Source of the DNA: an uncultured Pelagibacteraceae bacterium
Lineage (GTDB): Bacteria > Pseudomonadota > Alphaproteobacteria > Pelagibacterales > Pelagibacteraceae
Length of the DNA: 64,000 nt
NCBI GenBank assembly: GCA_902607585.1
Contig: CACLKP010000001.1
Coordinates: 1 to 64,000, forward strand
Reading direction: 5' to 3'
The translations under genes were made by a program, and so were the position numbers. The first letter of the stretch is position 1. The number at the start of each line of letters is the position of its first letter. Below, piece by piece: positions 8,609 to 17,362 of this stretch. Under the pieces are notes generated by a model. The model saw only the letters and a program-made list of their open reading frames with translations, ran no database searches and was not told the DNA's origin.

Positions 8609-9496
8609 ATGAACAATAAAGTATTCGTCTCTTGTGCAGTAACTGGATCGGGTGATACCGCAAAAAAACATCCTGATTTACCTAAAACACCTGAACAAAT
8701 AGCTAAGGCTGCAATCGATGCCGCAAAAGCGGGGGCTGCTATAGCTCACATACATGTAAGAGAGAAAGATGGAGCTCCTAGCAGAAGATTAGAATTATAT
8801 AAAGAAGTTGTTGATAGAATTCGTTCTAGCGATACAGATGTTATTTTAAATTTAACTACAGGTATGGGGGGCGATTTAGATATTGGACAAGGAAAAAATC
8901 CTTTAGAGTTCGGTCCATTAACAGATATGGCAAATGTTATGGAAAGAATTGCTAATGCAGAACAATTCTTACCAGAAATATGTACACTGGATTGTGGAAC
9001 TTTAAACTTTGGAGACAGTTCTGTAATTACAGTAAACACTCCTAATGATTTAAGAAAAGCTGCAAAAAGATTACAAGAAATAAATGTCAAACCTGAAATA
9101 GAAGCTTTTGATTTAGGAAATATGTGGTTTGGTGCTCAATTATATAAAGAAGGCTTATTGAATGATCCTCCAATGTTTCAAATGTGTCTTGGTATACCAT
9201 GGGGCGCTCCTGCTACAACTTTAGCTATGCAAGCGATGAAAGATGTGATGCCAAAAGAAGGTATCTGGTCAGGCTTTGCAATTTCAAAAAACGAAATGCC
9301 TTTTGTTGCCCAAACTGTGGTCATGGGAGGAAACCCAAGAGTGGGACTTGAAGATAATTTGTATTTATCTAAAGGAAAACTAGCCACCAATGCTCAATTG
9401 GTTGAGAAAGCAATTAGAATTGTTAACGACCTTGGGGTATCAACGATGACTCCTGCAGAAACTAGAGAAAAACTAAAACTAAAAAACTATAAATAG
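8609..9496 (+). CDS. BKACE family beta-keto acid cleavage enzyme (DUF849; candidate 3-dehydrocarnitine cleavage enzyme)
   Basis: VSCAVTGSGDTAKKHPDLPKTPEQIAKAAIDAAKAGAAIAHIHVRE is characteristic of DUF849/BKACE. Confidence 0.92.
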   Translation: MNNKVFVSCAVTGSGDTAKKHPDLPKTPEQIAKAAIDAAKAGAAIAHIHVREKDGAPSRRLELYKEVVDRIRSSDTDVILNLTTGMGGDLDIGQGKNPLEFGPLTDMANVMERIANAEQFLPEICTLDCGTLNFGDSSVITVNTPNDLRKAAKRLQEINVKPEIEAFDLGNMWFGAQLYKEGLLNDPPMFQMCLGIPWGAPATTLAMQAMKDVMPKEGIWSGFAISKNEMPFVAQTVVMGGNPRVGLEDNLYLSKGKLATNAQLVEKAIRIVNDLGVSTMTPAETREKLKLKNYK

Positions 9497-10341
9497 TGAT
9501 TAGTATAAACGAAATAATAAATTTAGAAAAATACCCTATAAATGACACTGGATCTTTAAAATATAGGGAATTAACTAATTATACTAGAAAACAACTTAAT
9601 GAGGATGGTTGCTGTGTTCTTCCTAATTTTATTAGACTAGTTTCTGTTAGAAAAATGAAAGATGAAGTGGATAAAAACTTAAGTAAAATTTATTTTACAA
9701 GCGATAAACATAATCCCTACTTTACAAAAGACGATAAAACTCTTCCAGAAGATCATCCAAAAAGAATATTTACTGTTAGACAAAGTGGTTACTTAAATTC
9801 AAATGACTTAGAAAAAGATTCAGATCTAAATAAGTTTTATGATTTAGAAGAAATGCTAAAATTTGTATCAGATAGTCTTGAAATATTTCCTCTTTACACA
9901 TGGGCAGATCCTTTGGGAAAAAACCCATATAGTGTTATGCATACTGATCACTATTTTCCTTGGCATTTTGACGGTAATGAATTCACTTTAAGCATTTTGG
10001 TACAAAAAACAGAAAAGGGAGGATTTTTTGAGTATGCTCCAGATATAAGAAGTAAAGATAATGAAAGTTTTGAAGAAGTTGGCAAAGTTTTAAAAGGTAA
10101 CAGAAAAAAAGTTAAATCTTTAGATTTGAAACCTGGTGATCTGCAAATTTTTAAAGGAAGATTTTCAATGCACCGAGTAACAAAAATCGAAGGTAAAACA
10201 TCCAGATATATTGCTTTACCATGTTATGTAAAAGATCCTTTAAAGATTAATAAACCTGAGCATTCTAAACAAGTTTATGGAAAAGCCTTGCCAATTCATT
10301 TCGAAAGAGAGAATATTCAAGGAGATGGATTAATAGACTGA
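9496..10341 (+). CDS. 2OG-Fe(II) oxygenase superfamily protein
   Basis: PWHFDGNEFTLSILVQ ... GGFFEYAPDIR ... LKPGDLQIFKGRFSMHRVTKIEGKTSRYIAL; HxD...H/R arrangement. GTG start. Confidence 0.75.
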   Translation: MISINEIINLEKYPINDTGSLKYRELTNYTRKQLNEDGCCVLPNFIRLVSVRKMKDEVDKNLSKIYFTSDKHNPYFTKDDKTLPEDHPKRIFTVRQSGYLNSNDLEKDSDLNKFYDLEEMLKFVSDSLEIFPLYTWADPLGKNPYSVMHTDHYFPWHFDGNEFTLSILVQKTEKGGFFEYAPDIRSKDNESFEEVGKVLKGNRKKVKSLDLKPGDLQIFKGRFSMHRVTKIEGKTSRYIALPCYVKDPLKINKPEHSKQVYGKALPIHFERENIQGDGLID

Positions 10342-11072
10342 TGAGAAGAAATATTAATGAAGCTGAGTGGAAAGTAAGAGTAGATCTTGCGGCTATGTTT
10401 AGACTAACTCATATGATGGGTTGGGATGATACTATTTGGAATCATATAACGGCAAGAACACCTGGAACAGATCATACTTTTTTTATGCATCAATTTGGAC
10501 TTGTTTACGAAGAAGTAAAAGCCTCTAATTTAATTAAAGTAGATGAAAATGGTAAAGTTTTAGAAGGACCTCACGATGTTAATACAGCAGGTTTTGTAAT
10601 TCATAGTGCAGTACATTTAAATCATCCAAAAAATAAATTTGTTTTTCATGCTCATCCTCCAAAAGCCTTGGCTGCGACATCATTAAAAAATGGAATCCCT
10701 CATTTAGTTCAAGACTCCTCAATGCTTTATGGAAAGGTTGGTTATCATGATTGGGAAGGATTATCTGTTGATAAAGATGAGAGATTTAGAATAGCTGAAA
10801 ATCTTGGAGAAAATAAAGTTTTAATAATGAGAAATCATGGTTTATTAACTGTTGGAGAAACCGCAGGAGAGTCATTTATGAATATGTATTACGCAGTAAG
10901 AATGTGCGAAGTTGCTGTTCAAGCTCAAAGCTCTGGTTTGGAATTAAAGTCTGCTAGTAAAGAATTATGGGAAAAATCTCAAAAACAATATAATGCTTTT
11001 TTTCCAGGTGTAAGTGAATGGCCAGCCTTACTCAGAAGATGTGATGCCGTGGATTCATCTTACAAAGAGTAA
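10341..11072 (+). CDS. Class II aldolase/adducin family protein
   Basis: WNHITARTPGTDHTFFMHQFGL, FVFHAHPPKALA, LIMRNHGLLTVGETAGE motifs. Confidence 0.92.
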   Translation: MRRNINEAEWKVRVDLAAMFRLTHMMGWDDTIWNHITARTPGTDHTFFMHQFGLVYEEVKASNLIKVDENGKVLEGPHDVNTAGFVIHSAVHLNHPKNKFVFHAHPPKALAATSLKNGIPHLVQDSSMLYGKVGYHDWEGLSVDKDERFRIAENLGENKVLIMRNHGLLTVGETAGESFMNMYYAVRMCEVAVQAQSSGLELKSASKELWEKSQKQYNAFFPGVSEWPALLRRCDAVDSSYKE

Positions 11073-11074
11073 TC

Positions 11075-12013
11075 ATGATTAAAAATGTTGCCGTTATAGG
11101 CACTGGAGTGATTGGTGCTGGCTGGATTATTAGATGTTTAGCCCACAATAAAAAAGTTGTTGCCTTTGATAAAGATCTAAAATTAAAAAAAAGATTAATT
11201 GCTGAGATAAAACGTACTTGGCCATATGTAAAAAAATTATTTAACAAAAAAAGACTCAATCTTAAAAATTTTAAATACGTTACTTCAATAAAAGAAGCTC
11301 TGAAAGAAGCTGACTTTATTCAGGAATGTGCAACTGAAAATTATAGAATAAAAACTAAGTTAATGAGTATCATTGGAAAATACTCAAAGCCTAATGCTAT
11401 TATTTCATCAAGCTCATCTGGATTACTTCCAACAAGAATATATTCTAAATGTAAAAATCCAGCGCGAACAATGATTGGACATCCTTTTAATCCTGTTTAT
11501 ATGTGCCCAGGAGTTGAAGTTGTACCTGGAAAAAAAACTAAAAAAATTTTTCTAAATAAAGCTAATAAATTTTACAAATCAATATCAATGAACCCAATCA
11601 TGGTAAAAAAAGAATTACCTGGTTATTTGGCAGACAGACTTCAAGAAGCTTTGTGGCGAGAAGCTTTGCATATAGTAAATGAAGGTTATGCATCAACTAA
11701 AGATTTAGACAGATCAATTGAAGATGGACCAGGATTAAGATGGTCATTAATGGGAATATTTTTAACTTATCATTTGGCTGGAGGTAAAGCTGGAATGAAG
11801 CATATGCTTGAACAATTTGGTCCTGCATTGAAATTACCTTGGACTAAATTAAAAGCTCCAAAACTTTCTAAAAAATTATCATCAAGAGTTATCTCGGGAA
11901 CCAAACAGCAAGCTAGAGGGAAATCTGTTGCTATGATTTCTAATATAAGAGACGAATACTTAGTTAACCTTCAAAAACTTAGAAAAAAATACGAAAATAA
12001 AATTAGAAAATGA
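11075..12013 (+). CDS. 3-hydroxyacyl-CoA dehydrogenase-family protein (candidate L-carnitine dehydrogenase)
   Basis: VAVIGTGVIGAGWIIRCLAHNKKVVAFD; PARTMIGHPFNPVYMCPGVEVVPG; carnitine/BKACE neighbourhood. Confidence 0.8.
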   Translation: MIKNVAVIGTGVIGAGWIIRCLAHNKKVVAFDKDLKLKKRLIAEIKRTWPYVKKLFNKKRLNLKNFKYVTSIKEALKEADFIQECATENYRIKTKLMSIIGKYSKPNAIISSSSSGLLPTRIYSKCKNPARTMIGHPFNPVYMCPGVEVVPGKKTKKIFLNKANKFYKSISMNPIMVKKELPGYLADRLQEALWREALHIVNEGYASTKDLDRSIEDGPGLRWSLMGIFLTYHLAGGKAGMKHMLEQFGPALKLPWTKLKAPKLSKKLSSRVISGTKQQARGKSVAMISNIRDEYLVNLQKLRKKYENKIRK

Positions 12014-13230
12014 CTTCCATAAATAACCTAAGCGATATTGTAAATAATGGCCTTTGTATAGGTTGTGGCCTTTGTCAAAGTGTTGCTGGAAAAGATAAGA
12101 TAGAAATTTCAATGACTCCCAAGGGTAGACTTGAACCAAAGGAAATCAGTAAAATTAGTCCAGAAGTTTTTAAAAAAATAGTAAATGTTTGTCCCGGAAC
12201 GATTGTAGAAGGACTTCCTAAAGAAGAAGTTACATCTAATACTGAACATAATCTCGTGTGGGGCTACTACTTATCTCTTTGCTACTCATGGTCTACCGAC
12301 AAGAAAATAAGATTCGAAAGCTCAACAGGTGGTTTGCTAAATGGACTATCAATTTATTTGCTTGAGTCAAAAAAAGTAAAATTTATTATGCACACAGCTG
12401 CTAATCCAAAAAAACCAATGAGAAGTTTACCAAAATTTAGTTATAGCAAAGAAGAGCTTTTAAGTGGTGAAAGTAGATCAAGATATGGTCCAGCAGGAAC
12501 ATTGGAAAGATTTCATGAAGCCCTTGATTTAGATGAACCTTTCGTTTTTGTTGGTAAACCTTGCGACATCAGTGCAATTAGACAATTATCAAAAAGCGAC
12601 CCAAGAGTTAACAAACAGTGCAAATATTTGTTAACTTTAGTATGCGGAGGATTTGCTGAATTTACAAAAGCGCAAGATTTTATTGAAAGTTTTAAAGTGA
12701 AAGAAGATGAATTGTCTATTTTTAGATATAGAGGATTCGGAAATCCTGGCAGAATGTATATTAAAACAAAAGATGGTCGTGAATATGATAGGGAATATAA
12801 TTCTTTTTGGGGAGAAGAATCAACGTGGAGAGTTCCTTTTAGATGCAAAATTTGTCCTGATGCCATCGGTGAAAGCGCAGACGTCGCTGCTTTAGATACA
12901 TGGAGAGGTGGTTCACCTAAAGGAGAAGATGAGGGTTTCAATGCTGCTATTGTAAGAACAAAAAAAGGATTGGATTTAATGGATGACGCAGCCAAAGCTG
13001 GTTTTATCCATGCTGGAGATAAATTAAAAATAGAAGATATTGATGATTTTCAACCTCATCAGGTTAATAAAAAAAAAGCAGTTTATGCCAGACACCTCGG
13101 AATGACAAAAAATGGTTTACCTACTATCAATACAAAGGGATTAAGAATTAAAGAATTATACAAGTTAAATAACGAAGATTTTAATAAAAAAGAAGAATTA
13201 GGAGTTAGTAAAAGAATTAAAAAAATCTAA
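12010..13230 (+). CDS. Coenzyme F420 hydrogenase/dehydrogenase beta-subunit (FrhB)-like Fe-S flavoprotein
   Basis: CIGCGLCQS, ESSTGGLLNGLSIYLL, SRYGPAG, FVGKPCDISAIRQL, CKICPDAIGESADVAALDTWRGG. Confidence 0.85.
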   Translation: MTSINNLSDIVNNGLCIGCGLCQSVAGKDKIEISMTPKGRLEPKEISKISPEVFKKIVNVCPGTIVEGLPKEEVTSNTEHNLVWGYYLSLCYSWSTDKKIRFESSTGGLLNGLSIYLLESKKVKFIMHTAANPKKPMRSLPKFSYSKEELLSGESRSRYGPAGTLERFHEALDLDEPFVFVGKPCDISAIRQLSKSDPRVNKQCKYLLTLVCGGFAEFTKAQDFIESFKVKEDELSIFRYRGFGNPGRMYIKTKDGREYDREYNSFWGEESTWRVPFRCKICPDAIGESADVAALDTWRGGSPKGEDEGFNAAIVRTKKGLDLMDDAAKAGFIHAGDKLKIEDIDDFQPHQVNKKKAVYARHLGMTKNGLPTINTKGLRIKELYKLNNEDFNKKEELGVSKRIKKI

Positions 13231-14015
13231 TCTAATCTTATTGCATTACCATCAACACCAATTATTTGACCTGATATTCTTTCAGCCTCATCAGAAATTA
13301 AAAATGCACACATCTTTCCTATATCATCTTCATAAACCCAACTATTCATTGAAGCCATTGAAACAAATTCATTTTCTATTTTTTTTGTTGAAACTTTTGT
13401 AAATTTTGCTTTATCTCTTATCACTCTTTTCATTCGATCGCCTTTAATAGTTCCTGGGCATATTGCATTTACTCTAATTTTATATTTACCAAGCTCCATT
13501 GCTAAAGTTTTTGTCATACCAACTATAGCCCACTTGCTCGCTGCGTAAGGTGATCGTAAAGGAAAACCCATAATTCCTGCGCCAGAAGAAATATTAATTA
13601 TTGAAGCGCTTCTTGTCTTTTTTAAAAGTGGTATGGCTAGTTTGCTAAAATAAAAATGACTATTTACATTAACGTGTAATGTTTTTTCCCATTCGCTGGA
13701 ATCTAATTTTTCAATTGTGCTTGTCGGACCAGCAATTCCAACATTATTGATTAAGGCATCTAATTTTTTGAATTTCTTTTTAACCAATTGAAAAAAATCT
13801 ATTACTTCCGTTTCATCAGACGCATCAACTTCTGAAACAAAAATTCGTTTATTGTACGATGGATGTTTCTTAAGTTTATTTATCGCCTTAGGATCAATAT
13901 CACATAAATAAACGGAAGCACCTTTTGCAACACAAACTTTTGTTATTGCCCACCCTATTCCAGAAGCTCCAGCGGAAATTATGATTTTTTTATTTTTTAA
14001 AGTATTACCCAACAT
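13227..14015 (-). CDS. SDR family oxidoreductase
   Basis: ISAGASGIGWAI; NNVGIAG; YAASKWAIVGMTKTLAMELG. Confidence 0.92.
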   Translation of the reverse strand: MLGNTLKNKKIIISAGASGIGWAITKVCVAKGASVYLCDIDPKAINKLKKHPSYNKRIFVSEVDASDETEVIDFFQLVKKKFKKLDALINNVGIAGPTSTIEKLDSSEWEKTLHVNVNSHFYFSKLAIPLLKKTRSASIINISSGAGIMGFPLRSPYAASKWAIVGMTKTLAMELGKYKIRVNAICPGTIKGDRMKRVIRDKAKFTKVSTKKIENEFVSMASMNSWVYEDDIGKMCAFLISDEAERISGQIIGVDGNAIRLD

Positions 14016-15076
14016 TAAGTTTTGGACTTAGTCAAAACATCAGCTTTGGACTTAGTTAAAGCAACGGACAATTCTTTTTCAGTAATATATCCTTTTACAT
14101 TGCCACTTTTATCAACTACTTCAACTGTTGCCGGTGTGAGGCAAACCTTGGGTAAAAACTCATCTAAAAAAGAATCTTCGTTAACTTTAATGGTATTCGA
14201 ATTCTTTTCTTTCCGGCCTTTAAATTTCTCTGGAGTTATCATAATTATTTTAGCTTTAATTACTTTTGCACGATTTACGTCTTTTACAAACGCAGCAACA
14301 TAATCGTCCGCAGGTTTCATAATAATTTCAATCGGTGTTCCAATTTGAACTACACGACCATGATTTAAAATTCCTATATGATCTCCTAATTTTAAAGACT
14401 CGTCCAAATCATGGGTAATAAATACGATTGTTTTTTTTAATTCTGCTTGTAATTCTATAAGCTGTTTTTGCATGTCGCTACGAATAAGCGGATCCAGCGC
14501 ACTGAAAGCTTCATCCATCAACATAATGTCAGTATTAGTTGCTAATGCTCGAGCAAGACCTACTCGTTGTTGCATGCCTCCAGATAATTGATTTGGATAT
14601 TGGTGTTCAAAACCAGTTAATCCCACAGATTCAATTTTTTCCATTGCAACTTTATTTCTCTCGTTGGGTTCTTTTCCTTGGACCTCAAGACCATAACCAA
14701 CATTTTGAATTACAGTTTTGTGTGGAAACAGTCCAAAACGTTGAAAAACCATGCTCATTTTATGTCTTCTAAAATCAATTAAATTTTTCTGATCTAATTC
14801 CATAACATTCGTTCCCTCCACCAAAACCTCTCCTGAGGTTGGATCAATTAATCGGTTAATGTGGCGAATAAGCGTAGATTTTCCTGATCCAGATAAGCCC
14901 ATACATACAAAAGTTTCACCCTCTTCTACTTTAATAGATACATCATCAAGTCCAACTGTATGTCCTGTTTTCTCTAGGATTTCTTCTTTTGTAGCTCCGT
15001 CTTGCACCATAGGCAGAACCTTGGAAGGGTTGTCTCCAAAAATTTTATAAACATTTTTTACTTCAATCTTTGACAT
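14015..15076 (-). CDS. proV: Glycine betaine/proline ABC transporter ATP-binding protein
   Basis: Walker A MGLSGSGKSTLIRHINRLIDPTSG, signature QLSGGMQQRVGLARAL, CBS-like C-terminus. Start set to MSKIEVKN. Confidence 0.92.
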   Translation of the reverse strand: MSKIEVKNVYKIFGDNPSKVLPMVQDGATKEEILEKTGHTVGLDDVSIKVEEGETFVCMGLSGSGKSTLIRHINRLIDPTSGEVLVEGTNVMELDQKNLIDFRRHKMSMVFQRFGLFPHKTVIQNVGYGLEVQGKEPNERNKVAMEKIESVGLTGFEHQYPNQLSGGMQQRVGLARALATNTDIMLMDEAFSALDPLIRSDMQKQLIELQAELKKTIVFITHDLDESLKLGDHIGILNHGRVVQIGTPIEIIMKPADDYVAAFVKDVNRAKVIKAKIIMITPEKFKGRKEKNSNTIKVNEDSFLDEFLPKVCLTPATVEVVDKSGNVKGYITEKELSVALTKSKADVLTKSKT

Positions 15077-16094
15077 TAAATACCTTTTTTTTCTGAGTTC
15101 TTTCTTGAATTTTTTCACCATAAGACTGGGTAATTCTATCGAAAATAATAGCTAGAAGTACAATTGCAATTCCTGCTTCTGTAGCCATACCTACATTAAG
15201 TTGTTGTAGTCCAAGCAAAACTTCGTCGCCAATTCCTCTGGTACCGATCATCGAGGCAATAACAACCATCGCCAATGACATCATGGTACATTGGTTAATT
15301 CCCTGCATAATATTAGGTAAAGCTAAGGGAATTTGAACACCCCAAAGTGTTTGTTTTCTGCTAGCCCCAAAAGCCTCTGATGCTTCAATAACCTCTTTAT
15401 CAACTAATCTGATACCAAGATCTGTCAATCTTATAAGTGGCGGCACGGCATAAACAAAAATTGCAATGATGGCTGGTACAGCTCCTAATCCAAATAACAA
15501 AATACCTGGAATTAAATAACAAAAACTTGGAATGGTTTGCATTAAATCAAGTATAGGCAGTAAAGCATTTCTTACTTTCTTATTTCTTGCCATGGCAATT
15601 CCAATTGGAATTCCCACAACTATACAAAGCAACATACCAATAAGCACAATGCACGTTGTCATAATACATTTGTCCCAATACCTTGGGCTTAGAAAGCCTA
15701 GGAAAAAAGTGCAAAAAGCTACAGCAATAGTAGTGTTTACTTTTCTTCCGCTTGCAAAATAAGTAATAAAAATAACCATTGCTATAACTAAAGGCCAAGG
15801 TAAACCCACTAAAAAATCTTTCATTGAAGTATACATTCCAAGTAAAAAATTATTTATTCCTTCAAAAAAGACTCCATAATTTACAATTAACCAATCAAAA
15901 CCTTTATTCAGTGGTTGCATCAAAGGAAAATCAAGCCATTTCGGCCAATTCCCCAACCAGGAAAAATCGTTAAATATATCTGTAAAATGTTCGGGCTTGT
16001 ATCTAGGTTTAGCAGAACGATAGCCAATAATAATGACTGCTATAAACATAGCTCCAAGAATAATTGGTTTCAAATATCTTTTATACTTCAGCAT
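15063..16094 (-). CDS. proW: Glycine betaine/proline ABC transporter permease
   Basis: Permease EAFGASRKQTLWGVQIPLALPNIMQGINQ motif; synteny with proV/proX. Confidence 0.92.
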   Translation of the reverse strand: MLKYKRYLKPIILGAMFIAVIIIGYRSAKPRYKPEHFTDIFNDFSWLGNWPKWLDFPLMQPLNKGFDWLIVNYGVFFEGINNFLLGMYTSMKDFLVGLPWPLVIAMVIFITYFASGRKVNTTIAVAFCTFFLGFLSPRYWDKCIMTTCIVLIGMLLCIVVGIPIGIAMARNKKVRNALLPILDLMQTIPSFCYLIPGILLFGLGAVPAIIAIFVYAVPPLIRLTDLGIRLVDKEVIEASEAFGASRKQTLWGVQIPLALPNIMQGINQCTMMSLAMVVIASMIGTRGIGDEVLLGLQQLNVGMATEAGIAIVLLAIIFDRITQSYGEKIQERTQKKKVFNVKD

Positions 16095-16103
16095 TTTCTT
16101 ACT

Positions 16104-16135
16104 AAAAAAACTAAGAGCCCTATAAGGGCTCTTAG
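16104..16135 (-). terminator. Rho-independent-type hairpin between proX and proW
   Basis: Minus strand: CTAAGAGCCC-ttata-GGGCTCTTAG followed by TTTTTTT (10-bp perfect stem, U7). Confidence 0.8.
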
Positions 16136-16158
16136 TTCATAAATTTATTAACTAAAAA

Positions 16159-17184
16159 TTAAAGCGAAGCTTTAACTTTTTTCTTAACATCGCCTGGAAC
16201 CCACTTCTCCCACATATTATTATTTTTTAAGAAGTTTTTAGCAGTATCTTCCATATCTCCGCCAGATTCATCCATGTAGTAAGCAAGTGATTTGTTTACA
16301 GTTGCAGTTGGTAATGTGTAATTCTTAATGAAATCAAGAATTGGTTTGTTTTCAGCTTTATTTGCAAATGTAGTAGACGCAGCTTTGGTTAAAGACATAT
16401 TAACGTATTCACATGCGCAAGTTGGTTTATACACATCAGGACCATTTGCCTTAATGTCTTCAACAACTTTTGTCATTTCATCCCAGCAAGCTTGATCATA
16501 TTTAGGTTCTTCTAATTTAACTAAATCAACCTTACCCATCAAACCCGTTGGCGTCCAATAGTACGAAAATACTGGTTTTTTCTTTTTAAATGCACCAGCT
16601 ATTGCGGCATCCAAAGCTCCACCTGAACCTGGATCAAAGTTGGTATAGAATTCATCTAGACCATAAACTTTGTGCTTCACTAAGTTAATAGTGTAACAAG
16701 TCCAACCCGAAATACAGCTTGTCATTCTGCCTTTTCCAGGTGCCTCAGGATCAGCAAAAAGTTTTGCTATTTCTGCACTCTTCATGTCATCAACATGTTT
16801 TAAATTATATTTATCAGCAGTAGGTTTATCTACGTAGAATCCTTGAGTAGATGAAGGAGTGTTAACTCCAAGTTCAATAATAGTTCCTTTTGAAAGGTTG
16901 TCTTCTATTAGTTGAACCAAATTATCTCTCCAAACCTCTGTTATAATATCAATTTGTTGGTCGAAAAGAGCTGCCATAATTGGAGTAGTACTTCCCTTAG
17001 TTACTTGCACTTCACAACCATATCCTTTTTCAAGAATATAGCTTGCTATTGCAGTATGTACGTTAGCACTATCCCAGTCGAAATCTCCCAAATGCACTTT
17101 ACATGCAGCATTAGCACTAGTTGTACCTAGAGCCATTACCCCTGCAAATACAAATGAAAGTAATAGATTTTTTAGAAATTTCAT
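16159..17184 (-). CDS. proX: Glycine betaine/quaternary amine ABC transporter substrate-binding protein
   Basis: Signal peptide; OpuAC domain with CKVHLGDFDWDSANVHTAIASYILEKGYGCEV. Confidence 0.9.
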   Translation of the reverse strand: MKFLKNLLLSFVFAGVMALGTTSANAACKVHLGDFDWDSANVHTAIASYILEKGYGCEVQVTKGSTTPIMAALFDQQIDIITEVWRDNLVQLIEDNLSKGTIIELGVNTPSSTQGFYVDKPTADKYNLKHVDDMKSAEIAKLFADPEAPGKGRMTSCISGWTCYTINLVKHKVYGLDEFYTNFDPGSGGALDAAIAGAFKKKKPVFSYYWTPTGLMGKVDLVKLEEPKYDQACWDEMTKVVEDIKANGPDVYKPTCACEYVNMSLTKAASTTFANKAENKPILDFIKNYTLPTATVNKSLAYYMDESGGDMEDTAKNFLKNNNMWEKWVPGDVKKKVKASL

Positions 17185-17310
17185 GAATTTCCCTCCCTTT
17201 TATTAGTTTAAACTGGCGTATTACAACGTGAAATGATCTAAAAAACAACCCTTTAGTGGTCAGAAATAGTCCATACGTAAGAGTGTTTTTTTCAATTTAC
17301 AAAATACTGA

Positions 17311-17327
17311 TTCAATTATTAATTGAA
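17311..17327. promoter_or_regulatory. Inverted repeat TTCAATTA-T-TAATTGAA in the divergent proX / dioxygenase intergenic region (possible operator)
   Basis: Perfect 8-bp arms with 1-nt spacer; AT-rich, so chance occurrence is plausible. Confidence 0.35.
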
Positions 17328-17362
17328 TTGAAAATTTAGTAAAATAAAATAATCATATTTTT

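Noticed and set aside
8746-9390. Antisense ORFs inside the BKACE gene (8746-9090, 9178-9390)
   Set aside because: Shadow ORFs opposite a clearly coding family. The same applies to antisense ORFs in 2657-2851, 12513-12995, 14022-14303, 35665-36081, 39701-40000, 43799-44119 and 47885-48067.
17311-17327. TTCAATTA-T-TAATTGAA as a firm regulator site
   Set aside because: Arms are entirely AT-biased; in this composition such repeats arise by chance, so kept only as a low-confidence feature.
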